Positions 1 through 8,739 of a DNA stretch of 64,000 bases are shown piece after piece. Position 1 is the first letter of the stretch. Each line of letters opens with the position of its first letter. The stretch is from Raineyella fluvialis (lineage in GTDB: Bacteria; Actinomycetota; Actinomycetes; Propionibacteriales; Propionibacteriaceae), in assembly GCF_009646095.1 (NCBI RefSeq), contig NZ_CP045725.1, positions 3,162,001 to 3,226,000 on the forward strand, in the 5' to 3' direction. The position numbers and the translations under genes are program-made. Under the pieces are notes generated by a model, which saw nothing but the letters and a program-made list of their open reading frames with translations, did not search any database and was not told the DNA's origin.

Positions 1-918
1 ATCCTGGACAGGTTCCCGAAGATCCCCGACACCCACCCGCTGCGCCGGGAGATCATCACCAACGTCGTGGCCAACTCCGTGGTCAACCTGGGCGGGATGA
101 CCTTCGCCCAGCGGGCGCAGGAGGAGACCGGCGCGACCATGCCGGAGATCGCCCGGGCGATGGTGCTGGCCCGGGAGGTCTTCGACATCGAACGCTTCAT
201 GCACCGGGTACGCGCCCTGGACAACATCGTCGGCACCGACGTGCAGGCGCGGCTGCACCGTGAGTCGCGTCGGCTCCTCGACCGGGCCACCCGGTGGATC
301 CTGCTGGAGCGGCCGGCGACCAGTGACGTGGGCGCGGACATCGACCGCTACCGGCCCGCGGTGGCCGCCTTCGAACAGCGGATGGACGAGCTGTTGCACG
401 GGGAGGAGCGCGAACGGTTCGCCACCGACGCCGCCGAATTCACCCGCCAGGGCGTCCCGGAGGACCTCGCCCGGTGGGCCGTCGGACTGCTCGACGCATT
501 CGCCCTGCTCGACATCACCGACCTCGCCCGGGGAGCGCAGGAGGACCTGACTGACGTCGCCGAGCTCTACTTCTCCGTCACCGAGCAGTTCGACGTCGAC
601 GAACTGCTCACCACGATCAGTAGCCTGCCGCGCGACGAGCTGTGGGACTCGCTGGCCCGCAGCGCCGTCCGTGCCGATGTGTACGCCGCCGCCAAGGCCC
701 TCACCGCCTCCGTCATCGACACCACGGCCGGCGGGAGCGAAGTCGAGCAGCGGCTGCGCCAGTGGATCCAGGACAACGCCGCGGCGGCGCAGCGCGCCCA
801 CCGTTCGCTGCTGCAGCTCAAGGAGATCCCCCAGCCGGGTCTCGCCCCCGTGTCGGTGGTGCTGCGGCACCTACGGTCGGTCTCCCGGTCGGGGTCGGCG
901 GGCTCCCGGCACCTCTAG
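1..918 (+). CDS. NAD-specific glutamate dehydrogenase, C-terminal part (5' truncated by window edge)
   Basis: The frame is open from base 1 to the TAG at 916-918, giving 305 residues of a much larger protein; the internal GTG at 67 is not a real start. The segment REIITNVVANSVVNLGG followed by EETGA and ARAMVLAREVFD resembles the C-terminal helical end of the large (about 1,600-residue) NAD-dependent glutamate dehydrogenases, cytosolic enzymes that oxidatively deaminate glutamate to 2-oxoglutarate. The catalytic Rossmann part lies outside the window, so no active-site residue can be checked. ilvD follows 120 bp downstream on the same strand but has its own promoter-like region. Family assignment is from remembered C-terminal similarity. 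Confidence 0.75.
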   Translation: MLDRFPKIPDTHPLRREIITNVVANSVVNLGGMTFAQRAQEETGATMPEIARAMVLAREVFDIERFMHRVRALDNIVGTDVQARLHRESRRLLDRATRWILLERPATSDVGADIDRYRPAVAAFEQRMDELLHGEERERFATDAAEFTRQGVPEDLARWAVGLLDAFALLDITDLARGAQEDLTDVAELYFSVTEQFDVDELLTTISSLPRDELWDSLARSAVRADVYAAAKALTASVIDTTAGGSEVEQRLRQWIQDNAAAAQRAHRSLLQLKEIPQPGLAPVSVVLRHLRSVSRSGSAGSRHL

Positions 919-993
919 CGAGCCTGAGACGCCCGCGTCCGCGGCGCTGCGGTCACTGGGTGGCGTCCCCACCGGGGGGTGGCGGCCCAGGGA

Positions 994-1015
994 TAGTCTG
1001 GTGATCCGTATCACC
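994..1015 (+). promoter_or_regulatory. ilvD promoter region: TAGTCT -10 and overlapping CRP/GlxR-like palindrome
   Basis: TAGTCT at 994-999 fits an actinobacterial TAnnnT -10 element. Directly downstream, GGTGATCCGTATCACC (1000-1015) is a perfect palindrome with 6-bp arms and a 4-bp centre, matching the TGTGA-N6-TCACA layout of CRP/GlxR sites. Its position over the expected transcription start would favour repression. The binding protein is inferred, not shown. Confidence 0.5.
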
Positions 1016-1038
1016 GTGCCAGCCCCTCGGAGGAAGAA

Positions 1039-2883
1039 GTGCCCGAACTGCGTTCCCGGACGACGACCCACGGTCGCAACATGGCGGGTGCCCGTGCGCT
1101 GTGGCGCGCCACCGGCATGACCAACGACGACTTCGGCAAGCCGATCATCGCCATCGCCAACTCGTTCACGCAGTTCGTCCCGGGCCACGTCCACCTCAAG
1201 GACATGGGCCAGCTGGTCGCCGAGGCGGTCAAGGAGGCCGGTGGCGTCGGCCGGGAGTTCAACACCATCGCCGTCGACGACGGCATCGCGATGGGTCACG
1301 ACGGCATGCTCTACAGCCTGCCCAGCCGCGAGCTGATCGCCGATTCGGTCGAGTACATGGTCAACGCGCACAAGGCCGATGCCTTGGTCTGCATCTCGAA
1401 CTGCGACAAGATCACCCCCGGCATGCTGCTCGCGGCCCTCCGGCTCAACATCCCCACCGTCTTCGTCTCCGGCGGCCCGATGGAAGCCGGCAAGGCCGTC
1501 ATCCACGCGGACGGCACCGCCGAGACCCGACTCGACCTGATCGACGCGATGGTCTCCGCGGTCGATCCCTCCGTGACCGACGACGAGATCACCCGGATCG
1601 AGGAGTCCGCCTGCCCGACCTGCGGTTCCTGCTCCGGCATGTTCACCGCGAACTCGATGAACTGCCTCACCGAGGTGATCGGGCTCTCGCTGCCCGGCAA
1701 CGGCTCGACGCTGGCCACGGCGGCCGCCCGCAAGGGTCTCTTCGAGCGGGCGGGCGCCCTGGCTGTCGAGCTGGCGAACCGGTACTACCACGAGGGGGAC
1801 GCGTCGGTGCTGCCGCGAAGCATCGCCACCAAGGAGGCGTTCGCCAACGCGATGACCCTCGACATCGGCATGGGTGGGTCGACGAACACGATCCTCCACC
1901 TGCTCGCCGCGGCCCAGCAGGCAGGCGTGGACTTCGACCAGGACGACATCGACGCCTTGTCCCGGCACACCCCCTGCATCTGCAAGGTCGCTCCGAACAC
2001 GCACAACTACTACATGGAGGACGTCCACCGTGCCGGTGGCATCCCCGCCATCATGGGTGAGTTCGCCCGCGCGGGCATGCTGGACACCTCGGTCCACTCG
2101 GTGCACAGCGCCGACCTCGCCGGCTGGCTCGACACCTGGGACATCCGCAGCGGCAAGGCGTCCGACGAGGCCATCGAGCTCTTCCACGCCGCGCCGGGAG
2201 GGGTCCGGACGACCGAGCCCTTCTCCTCGACGAACCGATGGAAGACCCTGGACACCGACGCCGAGAACGGATGCATCCGGTCCGTCGAGCACGCGTACAC
2301 CGCCGACGGCGGGTTGGCGATCCTCAAGGGCAACATCGCCGAGGACGGCTGCGTGGTGAAGACGGCCGGCGTGCCCGAGGACCAATGGACCTTCTGCGGT
2401 CCGGCGAAGGTCACCGAGTCCCAGGAGGAGGCCGTCGAGGCCATCCTCGGCGGGCGGATCGTCGCCGGTGACGTCGTCGTGGTCCGGTACGAGGGCCCGA
2501 AGGGTGGCCCGGGCATGCAGGAGATGCTCTACCCGACGTCCTACCTCAAGGGCATCGGTCTGGGTCCCCAGTGCGCGCTGATCACCGATGGCCGCTTCTC
2601 CGGCGGCTCGTCCGGGTTGTCGATCGGGCACGTGTCTCCCGAGGCGGCGTCCGGCGGCGCCATTGGCCTGATCGAGGACGGCGACATCATCGAGATCTCC
2701 ATCCCGGACCGTACGATCAACGTCCGGCTCTCCGACGACGAGCTGGCCGCTCGGCGCGTCGCCCGGGACGCGCAGGGCTGGCGGCCCGCCGATCGGGACC
2801 GGGAGGTGTCCGAGGCGCTGAAGATCTTCGGCGCCCTGGCACAGTCCGCGGACAAAGGCGCGGCGCGCCGCCCGCTCGACTGA
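1039..2883 (+). CDS. ilvD: Dihydroxy-acid dehydratase IlvD
   Basis: 614 residues, the usual length. The enzyme dehydrates 2,3-dihydroxy-isovalerate and 2,3-dihydroxy-3-methylvalerate to the 2-keto acids in valine and isoleucine synthesis. The ILVD/EDD signature CDKITPGM contains Cys122 and Lys124, and [11 protein letters not shown] contains Cys195; both cysteines fall at the numbering of the Fe-S ligands in E. coli IlvD. The position matching the third cysteine of [2Fe-2S] types sits in [10 protein letters not shown] and is not Cys, so an E. coli-like oxygen-sensitive [4Fe-4S] enzyme is inferred. The GTG start is fixed by CGGAGGAAG at 1028-1036. The gene is followed by a strong hairpin (2891-2931). 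Confidence 0.97.
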   Translation: MPELRSRTTTHGRNMAGARALWRATGMTNDDFGKPIIAIANSFTQFVPGHVHLKDMGQLVAEAVKEAGGVGREFNTIAVDDGIAMGHDGMLYSLPSRELIADSVEYMVNAHKADALVCISNCDKITPGMLLAALRLNIPTVFVSGGPMEAGKAVIHADGTAETRLDLIDAMVSAVDPSVTDDEITRIEESACPTCGSCSGMFTANSMNCLTEVIGLSLPGNGSTLATAAARKGLFERAGALAVELANRYYHEGDASVLPRSIATKEAFANAMTLDIGMGGSTNTILHLLAAAQQAGVDFDQDDIDALSRHTPCICKVAPNTHNYYMEDVHRAGGIPAIMGEFARAGMLDTSVHSVHSADLAGWLDTWDIRSGKASDEAIELFHAAPGGVRTTEPFSSTNRWKTLDTDAENGCIRSVEHAYTADGGLAILKGNIAEDGCVVKTAGVPEDQWTFCGPAKVTESQEEAVEAILGGRIVAGDVVVVRYEGPKGGPGMQEMLYPTSYLKGIGLGPQCALITDGRFSGGSSGLSIGHVSPEAASGGAIGLIEDGDIIEISIPDRTINVRLSDDELAARRVARDAQGWRPADRDREVSEALKIFGALAQSADKGAARRPLD

Positions 2884-2890
2884 TCTCGGC

Positions 2891-2931
2891 ACGAGGGTGT
2901 ACATCCGGGAGAGCCGGGAGTGCACCCTCGT
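2891..2931 (+). terminator. Hairpin downstream of ilvD
   Basis: ACGAGGGTGTAC (2891-2902) pairs with GTGCACCCTCGT (2920-2931): a 12-bp stem with one G-U pair and a 17-nt loop, starting 8 bp after the ilvD stop. There is no T-run, as is common for actinobacterial terminators. Confidence 0.6.
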
Positions 2932-3046
2932 CCGTCGAGGGCGCGGCCCACGCGCGAAGAACCACTGGATCACGCGTGGCGCCTGTCACCATCGGCTCAT
3001 TTCGGCGATACTGGTTGATCATCCTGTGAACCGGCCGAGGAGGGCA

Positions 3047-3556
3047 GTGGTGGGCGTACTCATTGTGTGCGAGTCGAGTTTCGGCAACACCAGGCACGTC
3101 GCCGAGGCCATCGGCGCTGGACTCGCCAAGAAGGGCCATCACTTCGAGCTCTACCCGGTCGAGAAGGCACCGCGCGAGATCCCGGACGACGTCACGCTGC
3201 TGCTCGTCGGGACCCCGACGCACAACATGGCGATGACGACCGCCGAGACGCGGGCCCGTGCCGTCGCGGAGGGCGCGCCCTCGTCCCCGTCCATCGGCAT
3301 CCACGAGTGGATCGATCAGGTCACTCCGAAGCGGACCCTGTTGGTCCGGACCTTCGATACCCGTACGACGGGACGTTTCCTCCCCAGCGCCGCCCGCGAC
3401 GCCACCCGCGCACTGAAGTCGAACGGGTTCCACGGGGCCAAGACGGGGGAGTCCTTCCAGGTGGATCCGCGGACCAGCGCGCTGGCCGACGGGGAGCTGC
3501 AGCGCGCCCACGAGTGGGGGATGTCGCTGGCTGACCTCGACGCCGTCATGGAGTGA
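3047..3556 (+). CDS. Flavodoxin-family protein
   Basis: About 169 residues. The N-terminus GVLIVCESSFGNTRHVAEAIGAGL is a flavodoxin-fold start with an FMN phosphate-binding loop (ESSFGNT); LLLVGTPTHNM is the second flavin-contacting loop. It probably carries electrons or acts as a small FMN-dependent oxidoreductase in the cytosol; the partner is unknown. The start is set by GAGGAGGG at 3036-3044; GTG at 3047 or 3050 are both possible. An in-frame GTG at 2897 lies inside the ilvD terminator hairpin and is rejected. The gene stands alone before tpx. Confidence 0.8.
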   Translation: MVGVLIVCESSFGNTRHVAEAIGAGLAKKGHHFELYPVEKAPREIPDDVTLLLVGTPTHNMAMTTAETRARAVAEGAPSSPSIGIHEWIDQVTPKRTLLVRTFDTRTTGRFLPSAARDATRALKSNGFHGAKTGESFQVDPRTSALADGELQRAHEWGMSLADLDAVME

Positions 3557-3639
3557 CGCCCGCCGCGGTCCGTCCAGGGCGTGACGGAGCGGCACGCGAC
3601 CCTGGCACAGCGGGCCTCACCCGTGATAGGCCATAGAGC

Positions 3640-4137
3640 ATGGCTACGACTGCACTCAAGGGCACCCCTGTCAACACCGTGGGAGAGCTCCCCGCCGTCG
3701 GGAGCAAGGCACCCGCTTCCTTCCTCACCGGCGCTGACCTGTCCGACCTGACCCCGGAGACCTTCGCGGGCCGCCGGGTGATCCTCAACATCTTCCCGAG
3801 CATCGACACCAAGGTGTGCGCCACCTCGGTGCGCAAGTTCAACGAGCTGGCCTCCGGCCTCGACAACACCGTGGTGGTGTGCGCGTCGGCGGACCTGCCG
3901 TTCGCGGCCAGCAGGTTCTGCGGTGCCGAAGGTCTCGACAACGTCGTGGTCGGTTCGTCGTTCCGCTCCGACTTCGGCACCGCCTTCGGTGTCGAACTCG
4001 TCGAGAGCGGCATGAAGGGCCTGCTCGCCCGTTCCGTGGTCGTCATCGACGCCGACGGCACGGTGCTGCACTCCCAGCTGGTCCCGGAGATCGCCTCCGA
4101 GCCCGACTACGACGCCGCCCTGGCCACCCTGGCCTGA
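3640..4137 (+). CDS. tpx: Thiol peroxidase Tpx (atypical 2-Cys peroxiredoxin)
   Basis: 165 residues, typical for Tpx. It reduces hydrogen peroxide and organic hydroperoxides using thioredoxin. The peroxidatic Cys60 lies in PSIDTKVCATSVRKFN and the resolving Cys94 in AASRFCGAEGL, the spacing of E. coli Tpx Cys61/Cys95. The conserved LKG start and the late DADG.V...LVPEI segment are present. TAGGCC at 3627-3632 lies 7 nt before the ATG and no Shine-Dalgarno is visible, so the mRNA may be leaderless. A long hairpin follows. Confidence 0.95.
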   Translation: MATTALKGTPVNTVGELPAVGSKAPASFLTGADLSDLTPETFAGRRVILNIFPSIDTKVCATSVRKFNELASGLDNTVVVCASADLPFAASRFCGAEGLDNVVVGSSFRSDFGTAFGVELVESGMKGLLARSVVVIDADGTVLHSQLVPEIASEPDYDAALATLA

Positions 4138-4164
4138 TCCCTCCCCACCGGCCGGTGGGCCGGT

Positions 4165-4212
4165 CGTTCGGGTCGTACGTCGGCTCCCGGAGCCGGACGT
4201 ACGACCCGAACG
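4165..4212 (+). terminator. Perfect 17-bp inverted repeat after tpx
   Basis: CGTTCGGGTCGTACGTC (4165-4181) pairs perfectly with 4196-4212; the loop (4182-4195) is itself GGCTCC/GGAGCC-rich and can extend the stem. A second palindrome, CCACCGGCCGGTGG, lies at 4145-4158. No T-run follows. Likely the tpx terminator, ending 44 bp before the next start. Confidence 0.6.
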
Positions 4213-4255
4213 GTTTCGCCATCACCGCATTCGCCATCGACCGAAGGAGTGAGGC

Positions 4256-4633
4256 GTGGCCGGCGACTTCTGTCCCTGCCAGAGCGGGCGCCGCTACGCC
4301 GACTGCTGCGGACCCCGCCACGACGGGACCAGACCCGCTGAGACGGCCGAGGCGTTGATGCGCGCTCGCTACAGCGCCTATGCCCGAGGGGACATGGACT
4401 ACGTCTCCCGGACCTGGTCCCCCCGCACCAGACCGAGCGACCTCGCCCCCGACCCGGACCTGACCTGGCGACGCCTGGAGGTCTTCGAGGTGAGTGGCGG
4501 GGGACCCGAGGACGACGAGGCCTGGGTGACGTTCGCGGCGCACTACCGGGTCGGCGGCGAGCGAGGTGTCCTGCGGGAACGCAGCCGCTTCACGCGGGTG
4601 GGCGGGGTCTGGCTCTATCTGGAAGGCTTCTGA
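4256..4633 (+). CDS. YchJ-like SEC-C motif protein (UPF0225 type)
   Basis: 125 residues. CPCQSGRRYADCCGPRH near the N-terminus is a zinc-binding SEC-C motif (CPCxS...CC), followed by an NTF2-like YchJ domain (ALMRARYSAYARGDMDYVSRTW, then AHYRVGG and ERSRFTRVGGVWLYLEG). The family has no well-defined biochemical role. The GTG start is preceded by GAAGGAG. The 3' end overlaps the convergent HAD gene by 19 bp. Confidence 0.85.
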   Translation: MAGDFCPCQSGRRYADCCGPRHDGTRPAETAEALMRARYSAYARGDMDYVSRTWSPRTRPSDLAPDPDLTWRRLEVFEVSGGGPEDDEAWVTFAAHYRVGGERGVLRERSRFTRVGGVWLYLEGF

Positions 4634-5250
4634 GCCAGGGCGGGGATCAACGCGCCGAGCTCGGTGATCCGGTCACCGTCGCCGGCCACGGGGATCCCTG
4701 GGGTCTCCAGGATCACGCAGCGGATCCCCACCTGTTCCGAGGCGACAGCGTCGATTGCCCGGTCGCCGACCGCCAGACAGTCGCCGGGATCAAGGCCGTT
4801 GCGCTCCAGCACCGCCCGGTACATGCCGGGGTCGGGCTTACGAGGGAAGCCGTCCCCGGGGCACACAAGGTCATCGATCGCAAGGCCCGTGGCGGCGAGC
4901 AGCGCACTCGCGCTGGCCCGATCGCGATTGGTGACGACGATGTTCAGACCACCGACGGAGCGTACGTGGGCGATGACCTCCCGGGCACCGGCCATCAACG
5001 GTGGCGGAGTGCTGGCCCAGGACCGCTTCAGGGCGCTGTAGGCCGCGTCGAACTCCTCATGGGGGATGTCGAAACGCTGCGCCAACTCGTCCATCGCCGA
5101 CGCGATCGCGCGCCGGGTCATCCGGGCGACCTCGGCCTGGGTCACCGCATATCCGCGACCGGTGACGACGCTGGCCAGCGTACGATCCACCGAGGGGTAC
5201 GTGTCGATGAGGGTTCCCCCCATGTCCCAGATGATGCTGTGAGTTCCCAC
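4615..5250 (-). CDS. HAD-superfamily hydrolase-like protein
   Basis: 211 residues. HAD motif I is WDMGGTLIDT (Asp9), motif II is VVTNRD, a lysine lies in FPRKPDPGMY and motif IV is VGDRAIDAVAS. The normal DxD general acid/base aspartate is Gly11 (DMGGT), so a phosphatase reaction is uncertain although the nucleophile remains. The GTG start at 5250 has AGGTGAG about 8 nt upstream; longer in-frame extensions lack coding character. It overlaps the 3' end of the YchJ-like gene and is divergent from the Rieske gene, sharing a gap of about 95 bp. The substrate cannot be told. Confidence 0.8.
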   Translation of the reverse strand: MGTHSIIWDMGGTLIDTYPSVDRTLASVVTGRGYAVTQAEVARMTRRAIASAMDELAQRFDIPHEEFDAAYSALKRSWASTPPPLMAGAREVIAHVRSVGGLNIVVTNRDRASASALLAATGLAIDDLVCPGDGFPRKPDPGMYRAVLERNGLDPGDCLAVGDRAIDAVASEQVGIRCVILETPGIPVAGDGDRITELGALIPALAQKPSR

Positions 5251-5344
5251 ACGTTCATTCTCACCTGTCCTAGCATGGACCACAGGTTGTCGCCCGGGTC
5301 CGGACCTCGGCGCCTCGGAGCTTCCCTCGTCCTTGGAGCACACC

Positions 5345-5875
5345 ATGGCTGTGTCATCCTTCACTCGTCGCAGTGTCCTCGGTGCAACCGGTCTTGCCGC
5401 CGCCGCGGTGGCCGGATCATCCCTTCTCGCCGGGTGCTCGACGCCCGGCCAGGAGACCGGCGACAACATCCCCACCAGCGAGATCCCGGTGGGCGGCGGC
5501 CTCGTCCTCACCAAGGGCAAATATGTGATCACCCAACCGACGCCGGGCCAGTTCCACGCCTTCACCAACGTCTGTGCCCACGCCGGCTGTCAGGTCGCCC
5601 GGGTCAAGGACAACCAGATCCAGTGCGACTGCCATGGCAGCCGCTACTCGATCACGGACGGGCATCCGGAGCATGGCCCGACGGTCCGGGCCCTTGCCGA
5701 GTATCCGGTGTCGGTCAACAACGGCAAACTCCGGGTGCTGACGCCGGCCCTCACCACGCCGACCGCGCCGTGGTCCCCATCGGCGTCAGCGTCGGCCTCC
5801 GGCTCCCCATCGGCCGCTGCGTCCTCTTCGGCCTCTGCCTCCTCGTCCGGCTCGACCGGCTCGACCGGCTACTGA
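5345..5875 (+). CDS. Tat-exported Rieske [2Fe-2S] lipoprotein-like protein
   Basis: 176 residues. The N-terminus has a twin-arginine signal (SFTRRSVLG, Arg8-Arg9), a hydrophobic stretch, and a lipobox-like LLAGC ending at Cys31, so export folded with lipid anchoring is inferred. The Rieske ligands are Cys77/His79 (CAH) and Cys94/His97 (CDCH), with Cys82 and Cys96 placed to form the stabilising disulfide. The last 35 residues are a low-complexity Ser/Ala/Gly tail. It resembles stand-alone Rieske proteins of actinobacteria, not a bc1 complex subunit; the electron partner is unknown. GGAG lies just upstream of the ATG. Confidence 0.88.
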   Translation: MAVSSFTRRSVLGATGLAAAAVAGSSLLAGCSTPGQETGDNIPTSEIPVGGGLVLTKGKYVITQPTPGQFHAFTNVCAHAGCQVARVKDNQIQCDCHGSRYSITDGHPEHGPTVRALAEYPVSVNNGKLRVLTPALTTPTAPWSPSASASASGSPSAAASSSASASSSGSTGSTGY

Positions 5876-5882
5876 TCGATCT

Positions 5883-7408
5883 TCAGGCGGCCTCGACAGC
5901 GGGGCGGCTCAGGGCGTGGGTCCTGCTGAAACCGGTGTCCAGGTCGGTGATCCGGACCTGGACGATGCCGTTCTCGTCGATCGCGTAGCGCTCCTCGACC
6001 ATCGGGCCGGCCTCCCGCGTTACGGGAACGGACTCGACGTCGGTGCCCGGTGTCTGGAGAGCGGCGTCGAACGGGAACACGATCTGGGCGAACGGCGCGA
6101 TGTCGCCGCGGGGCTCCCCTGACCGGTCGACCTCGGTGTACTCCACGAAGCGGTACCAACCGACGTTGTGCGCCGCCCGGTAGCGCCGGGTGATGACGAG
6201 CTCGCCATGGTCGGGGATCAGTTGGTCACGACCCAGGATCGGGTCGAAACTCACTGTCGAGCCGGCGTCACCCTCACGGAAAACCCCGAACCATCGGGAC
6301 AGCCGGTCGGCGAGGGAGTAGCCCGCCTCGTCATCGGCGGAGATGGCCAGCCCGATCGCGGTCGATGCCGCCGGGTAGGGGGAGCGGTGCACGCGGCGGC
6401 CGAAGTGGTCGCGCAGCAGCCGCGGCACGAGCGGCAGCCCCGAGGCACCCCCGACAAGGTAGATCCCGGCGATGTCGGCGGCGAGCGGAGCGTCGCCGTC
6501 GAGGTCCTCCACCAGCGGTTCCATCGCCCGGATCGATGCCTCCACCAGTGGCGTCGCCCGCGTGTAGAAGTCCTCAACCTGCACGGTCACCGGTATGCCG
6601 GCCACCTCGACCGGGATCCGTCGCGACTGCGGTGAGAGGTGTTCCTTGGCATCACGGCAGACGTCGAGGAGCCGGACGTAGGAGGGAAGGTCGAGGTCGT
6701 CGAGACCGACACCCGCCTCATCCAGCGCGCAGTCGGCCAGGACGGCGTCGAAGTCGTCGCCGCCGAGCATGTTCAGGCCGAGGGAGCCGATGATCTCGTG
6801 GTCGACGCCGTCGACGTTGACCAAGGACGCATCGAAGGTGCCCCCGCCGAGGTCGTAGACGATGACCCGGGTGCGCTTGGAGTTGAGCGTACGACCTTGC
6901 CGGTGCGTGTACTCGAAGCCGGCAGCGGACGGCTCGTTGATCATCGCGGTCACCCGGAAGCCGGCGCGCCGGAAGGCCTCCAGGGTGAGGAAGCGCTGGG
7001 CACCGTGGGCGTGGGCGGGCACCGCCACCACGGTGGCCGCGGCGGTCTGCGGATCGTACGAGTCGCTGATGCTGGAGGAGCTGGAAAGTGCCTCCCGGAC
7101 GGCGCTCAGGAAGCCGGTCAGCACTTCGAGCAGCGGGACCTCGCGATCCCCGACGACGATCACCGAATCGGCGTTGACGTCCCCGGCCCGAGCGCGCGCT
7201 TGAAGGAGCGCAGCAGGGGAGCGCCCTGCTCGGCGGCGGCCAGGGCCTCGAAGCCGTAGCGCAACTCGTCGCCAACCAGGGCGACGACGGAGGGGTAGAA
7301 CTCCTGTGGATCGCCCCTGGAATCGAGGAAGCTCACCACGGGATAGTTGCCACGATCGACATTGGCGACTGTCGTCCGAGTGGTGCCGAAATCGATGCCC
7401 AAGCGCAT
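5883..7408 (-). CDS. Hsp70/DnaK-like ATPase (one apparent frameshift)
   Basis: RLGIDFGTTRTTVA (phosphate-1 loop) starts the protein at the ATG at 7408; VIVYDLGGGTFDASLV (phosphate-2) and GIYLVGGASGLPLVPRLL (adenosine loop) follow in another frame. The two frames join near 7181-7184, a CCCC run on the + strand; one extra base there would give a continuous protein of about 508 residues. The C-terminal third lacks a clear DnaK substrate-binding domain, so this is an Hsp70-like ATPase and not DnaK. TAGGGT lies 6 nt before the ATG with no Shine-Dalgarno, suggesting a leaderless transcript. The frameshift is probably a sequence error, but a real mutation is possible. Confidence 0.8.
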
Positions 7409-7482
7409 GGCAGGACCCTAGCAACTCACCGGCCCCCGGCGGGTGAGCAGCCCAGCGGGGGCGCCACCGCGTCGCCCGGCGC

Positions 7483-7929
7483 TCACCAGAGGGTGAGGAT
7501 CCACCGAGCCAGACCAGCCCAGCCCGCCGCCCAGAGGACCGAGACGAAGGTGCCGATGATGAACCGCTCGGCGGCGGCACCGGTGGTGGACCGCAACTCC
7601 GGGTAGCGGGCCAGTGCCTTCACGGCGACCGCCACGGCGAGCCCGTTGGGGTAGCCGGCTGCCAGGGTGGCGAAGACGGCGAGTCGCTCCAGGCGCCCGA
7701 TCCACAGCCCACCGCGGAGCACGGCAGCAGCCTCCTCGACGGTGGCGGGACCCTGGTCTTCGGGGTGGTCGCCCTCCCCGGACCGAGTGACACGTGGGCG
7801 GGAGGGCGCCTCGGAGCGATCGACCCGCCGGAACACCGCCGTGACCACCCGGCCGCCGGGCCCGACGGCCAGCAGCGCACAGAGGACGACCACCACAGCG
7901 TGGACCAGGACGTGCAGCCATTCAGTCAT
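7483..7929 (-). CDS. Small membrane protein paired with the SatD-like gene
   Basis: 148 residues with an N-terminal hydrophobic helix (LHVLVHAVVVVLCALLAVGPGG), a charged middle and two later hydrophobic helices (LAVFATLAAGYPNGLAVAVAVKAL and FIIGTFVSVLWAAGWAGLARWI). Its ATG overlaps the TGA of the SatD-like gene (ATGA), so the two are translationally coupled. I do not recognise a named domain with confidence. It probably sits in the cytoplasmic membrane and works with its upstream partner. Confidence 0.7.
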   Translation of the reverse strand: MTEWLHVLVHAVVVVLCALLAVGPGGRVVTAVFRRVDRSEAPSRPRVTRSGEGDHPEDQGPATVEEAAAVLRGGLWIGRLERLAVFATLAAGYPNGLAVAVAVKALARYPELRSTTGAAAERFIIGTFVSVLWAAGWAGLARWILTLW

Positions 7930-8582
7930 CGCCGTGTCCCTTCGACCGCGGCTTGTTCGAGCAGGGCGGCCACCAGCCACGCCCCTCGGTCGGCCTCGGC
8001 GTACGCCGCCCGACCCGCCCGCTGGCTGGCGGCGGACGGGGTGATCCTGAGAGCCGCCGCCGCCGCGTTGTTCGACAACCCACTGTCGAGCAGATCGGCC
8101 ATCTCCCACCCTTCAGCGGTGCGACGGGTCAGCACCGCCGCCCAGAGCAGCAGGCCGGACTCGGCCAACCAGACGGCCCGTCGCGCCGAGGCGGACACCT
8201 CCGCCTCCTCACGTCCGTCCCGCAGGGCGATCCCCACGGAGACCCCCCGGGCCTGCTCGACCGCGGCTCGGGCGGCGAGATAGGCCGTGCCGCGCGCCGC
8301 CCGAGTGGAGTCCGTCAGGGGCTGGTCCACCGCACCGAGGCCCACGCCGATGCGCCAGTTCCGCAGGCGGACCAGGTGCCGGACGACGCCGACGACGCCC
8401 TCGACCGTTCCGACCAGCCCCTGGATCTCGTCACCCGCCGTCCGCTCGAAGGGCAGCAGGACGTGAGCGTCCGCCACGGTCGCGAGTGCGTCCAAGGCCT
8501 CTGGCACCAGGTCGCTGCCGCGTCGGCTGTGTCGCTGGTCCGCCGTGATGGCAAACACGCGACTGAAGTCCACATCCTTCAT
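7926..8582 (-). CDS. SatD-like protein with C-terminal helix-turn-helix
   Basis: 218 residues. The N-terminal FAITADQRHSRRGSDLVPE and the segment GDEIQGLVGTVEGV...RIGVGLGAV, then AARGTAYLAARAAVE, fit the SatD family, a group of poorly understood proteins often encoded next to a small membrane protein. The C-terminus (LLDSGLSNNAAAAALRITPSAASQRAGRA) looks like a helix-turn-helix. The start at 8582 is supported by TAAATT (- strand) 7 nt upstream of the ATG, a leaderless arrangement; the longer in-frame start at 8717 would run into the glpX promoter region. Divergent from glpX. Confidence 0.65.
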   Translation of the reverse strand: MKDVDFSRVFAITADQRHSRRGSDLVPEALDALATVADAHVLLPFERTAGDEIQGLVGTVEGVVGVVRHLVRLRNWRIGVGLGAVDQPLTDSTRAARGTAYLAARAAVEQARGVSVGIALRDGREEAEVSASARRAVWLAESGLLLWAAVLTRRTAEGWEMADLLDSGLSNNAAAAALRITPSAASQRAGRAAYAEADRGAWLVAALLEQAAVEGTRR

Positions 8583-8739
8583 GAGGTCGAATTTAGTCTC
8601 AACCCTGAAATCCTGTCGAGGGGTCAGGCGCTCTTGTTCCGCAGGGAAGCAATTCTCCCCGTTCGGCTGGCGCCTGCACCCACTCGCACGACAGGCTGGC
8701 AACGGACCTTGCACCACTCGCCCACGCCAGGAGGATCAC

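Noticed and set aside
871-2973. 700-residue open frame antisense to ilvD
   Set aside because: Arg/Gly/Val-rich shadow of ilvD produced by GC-rich codon bias; no family likeness or start signal.
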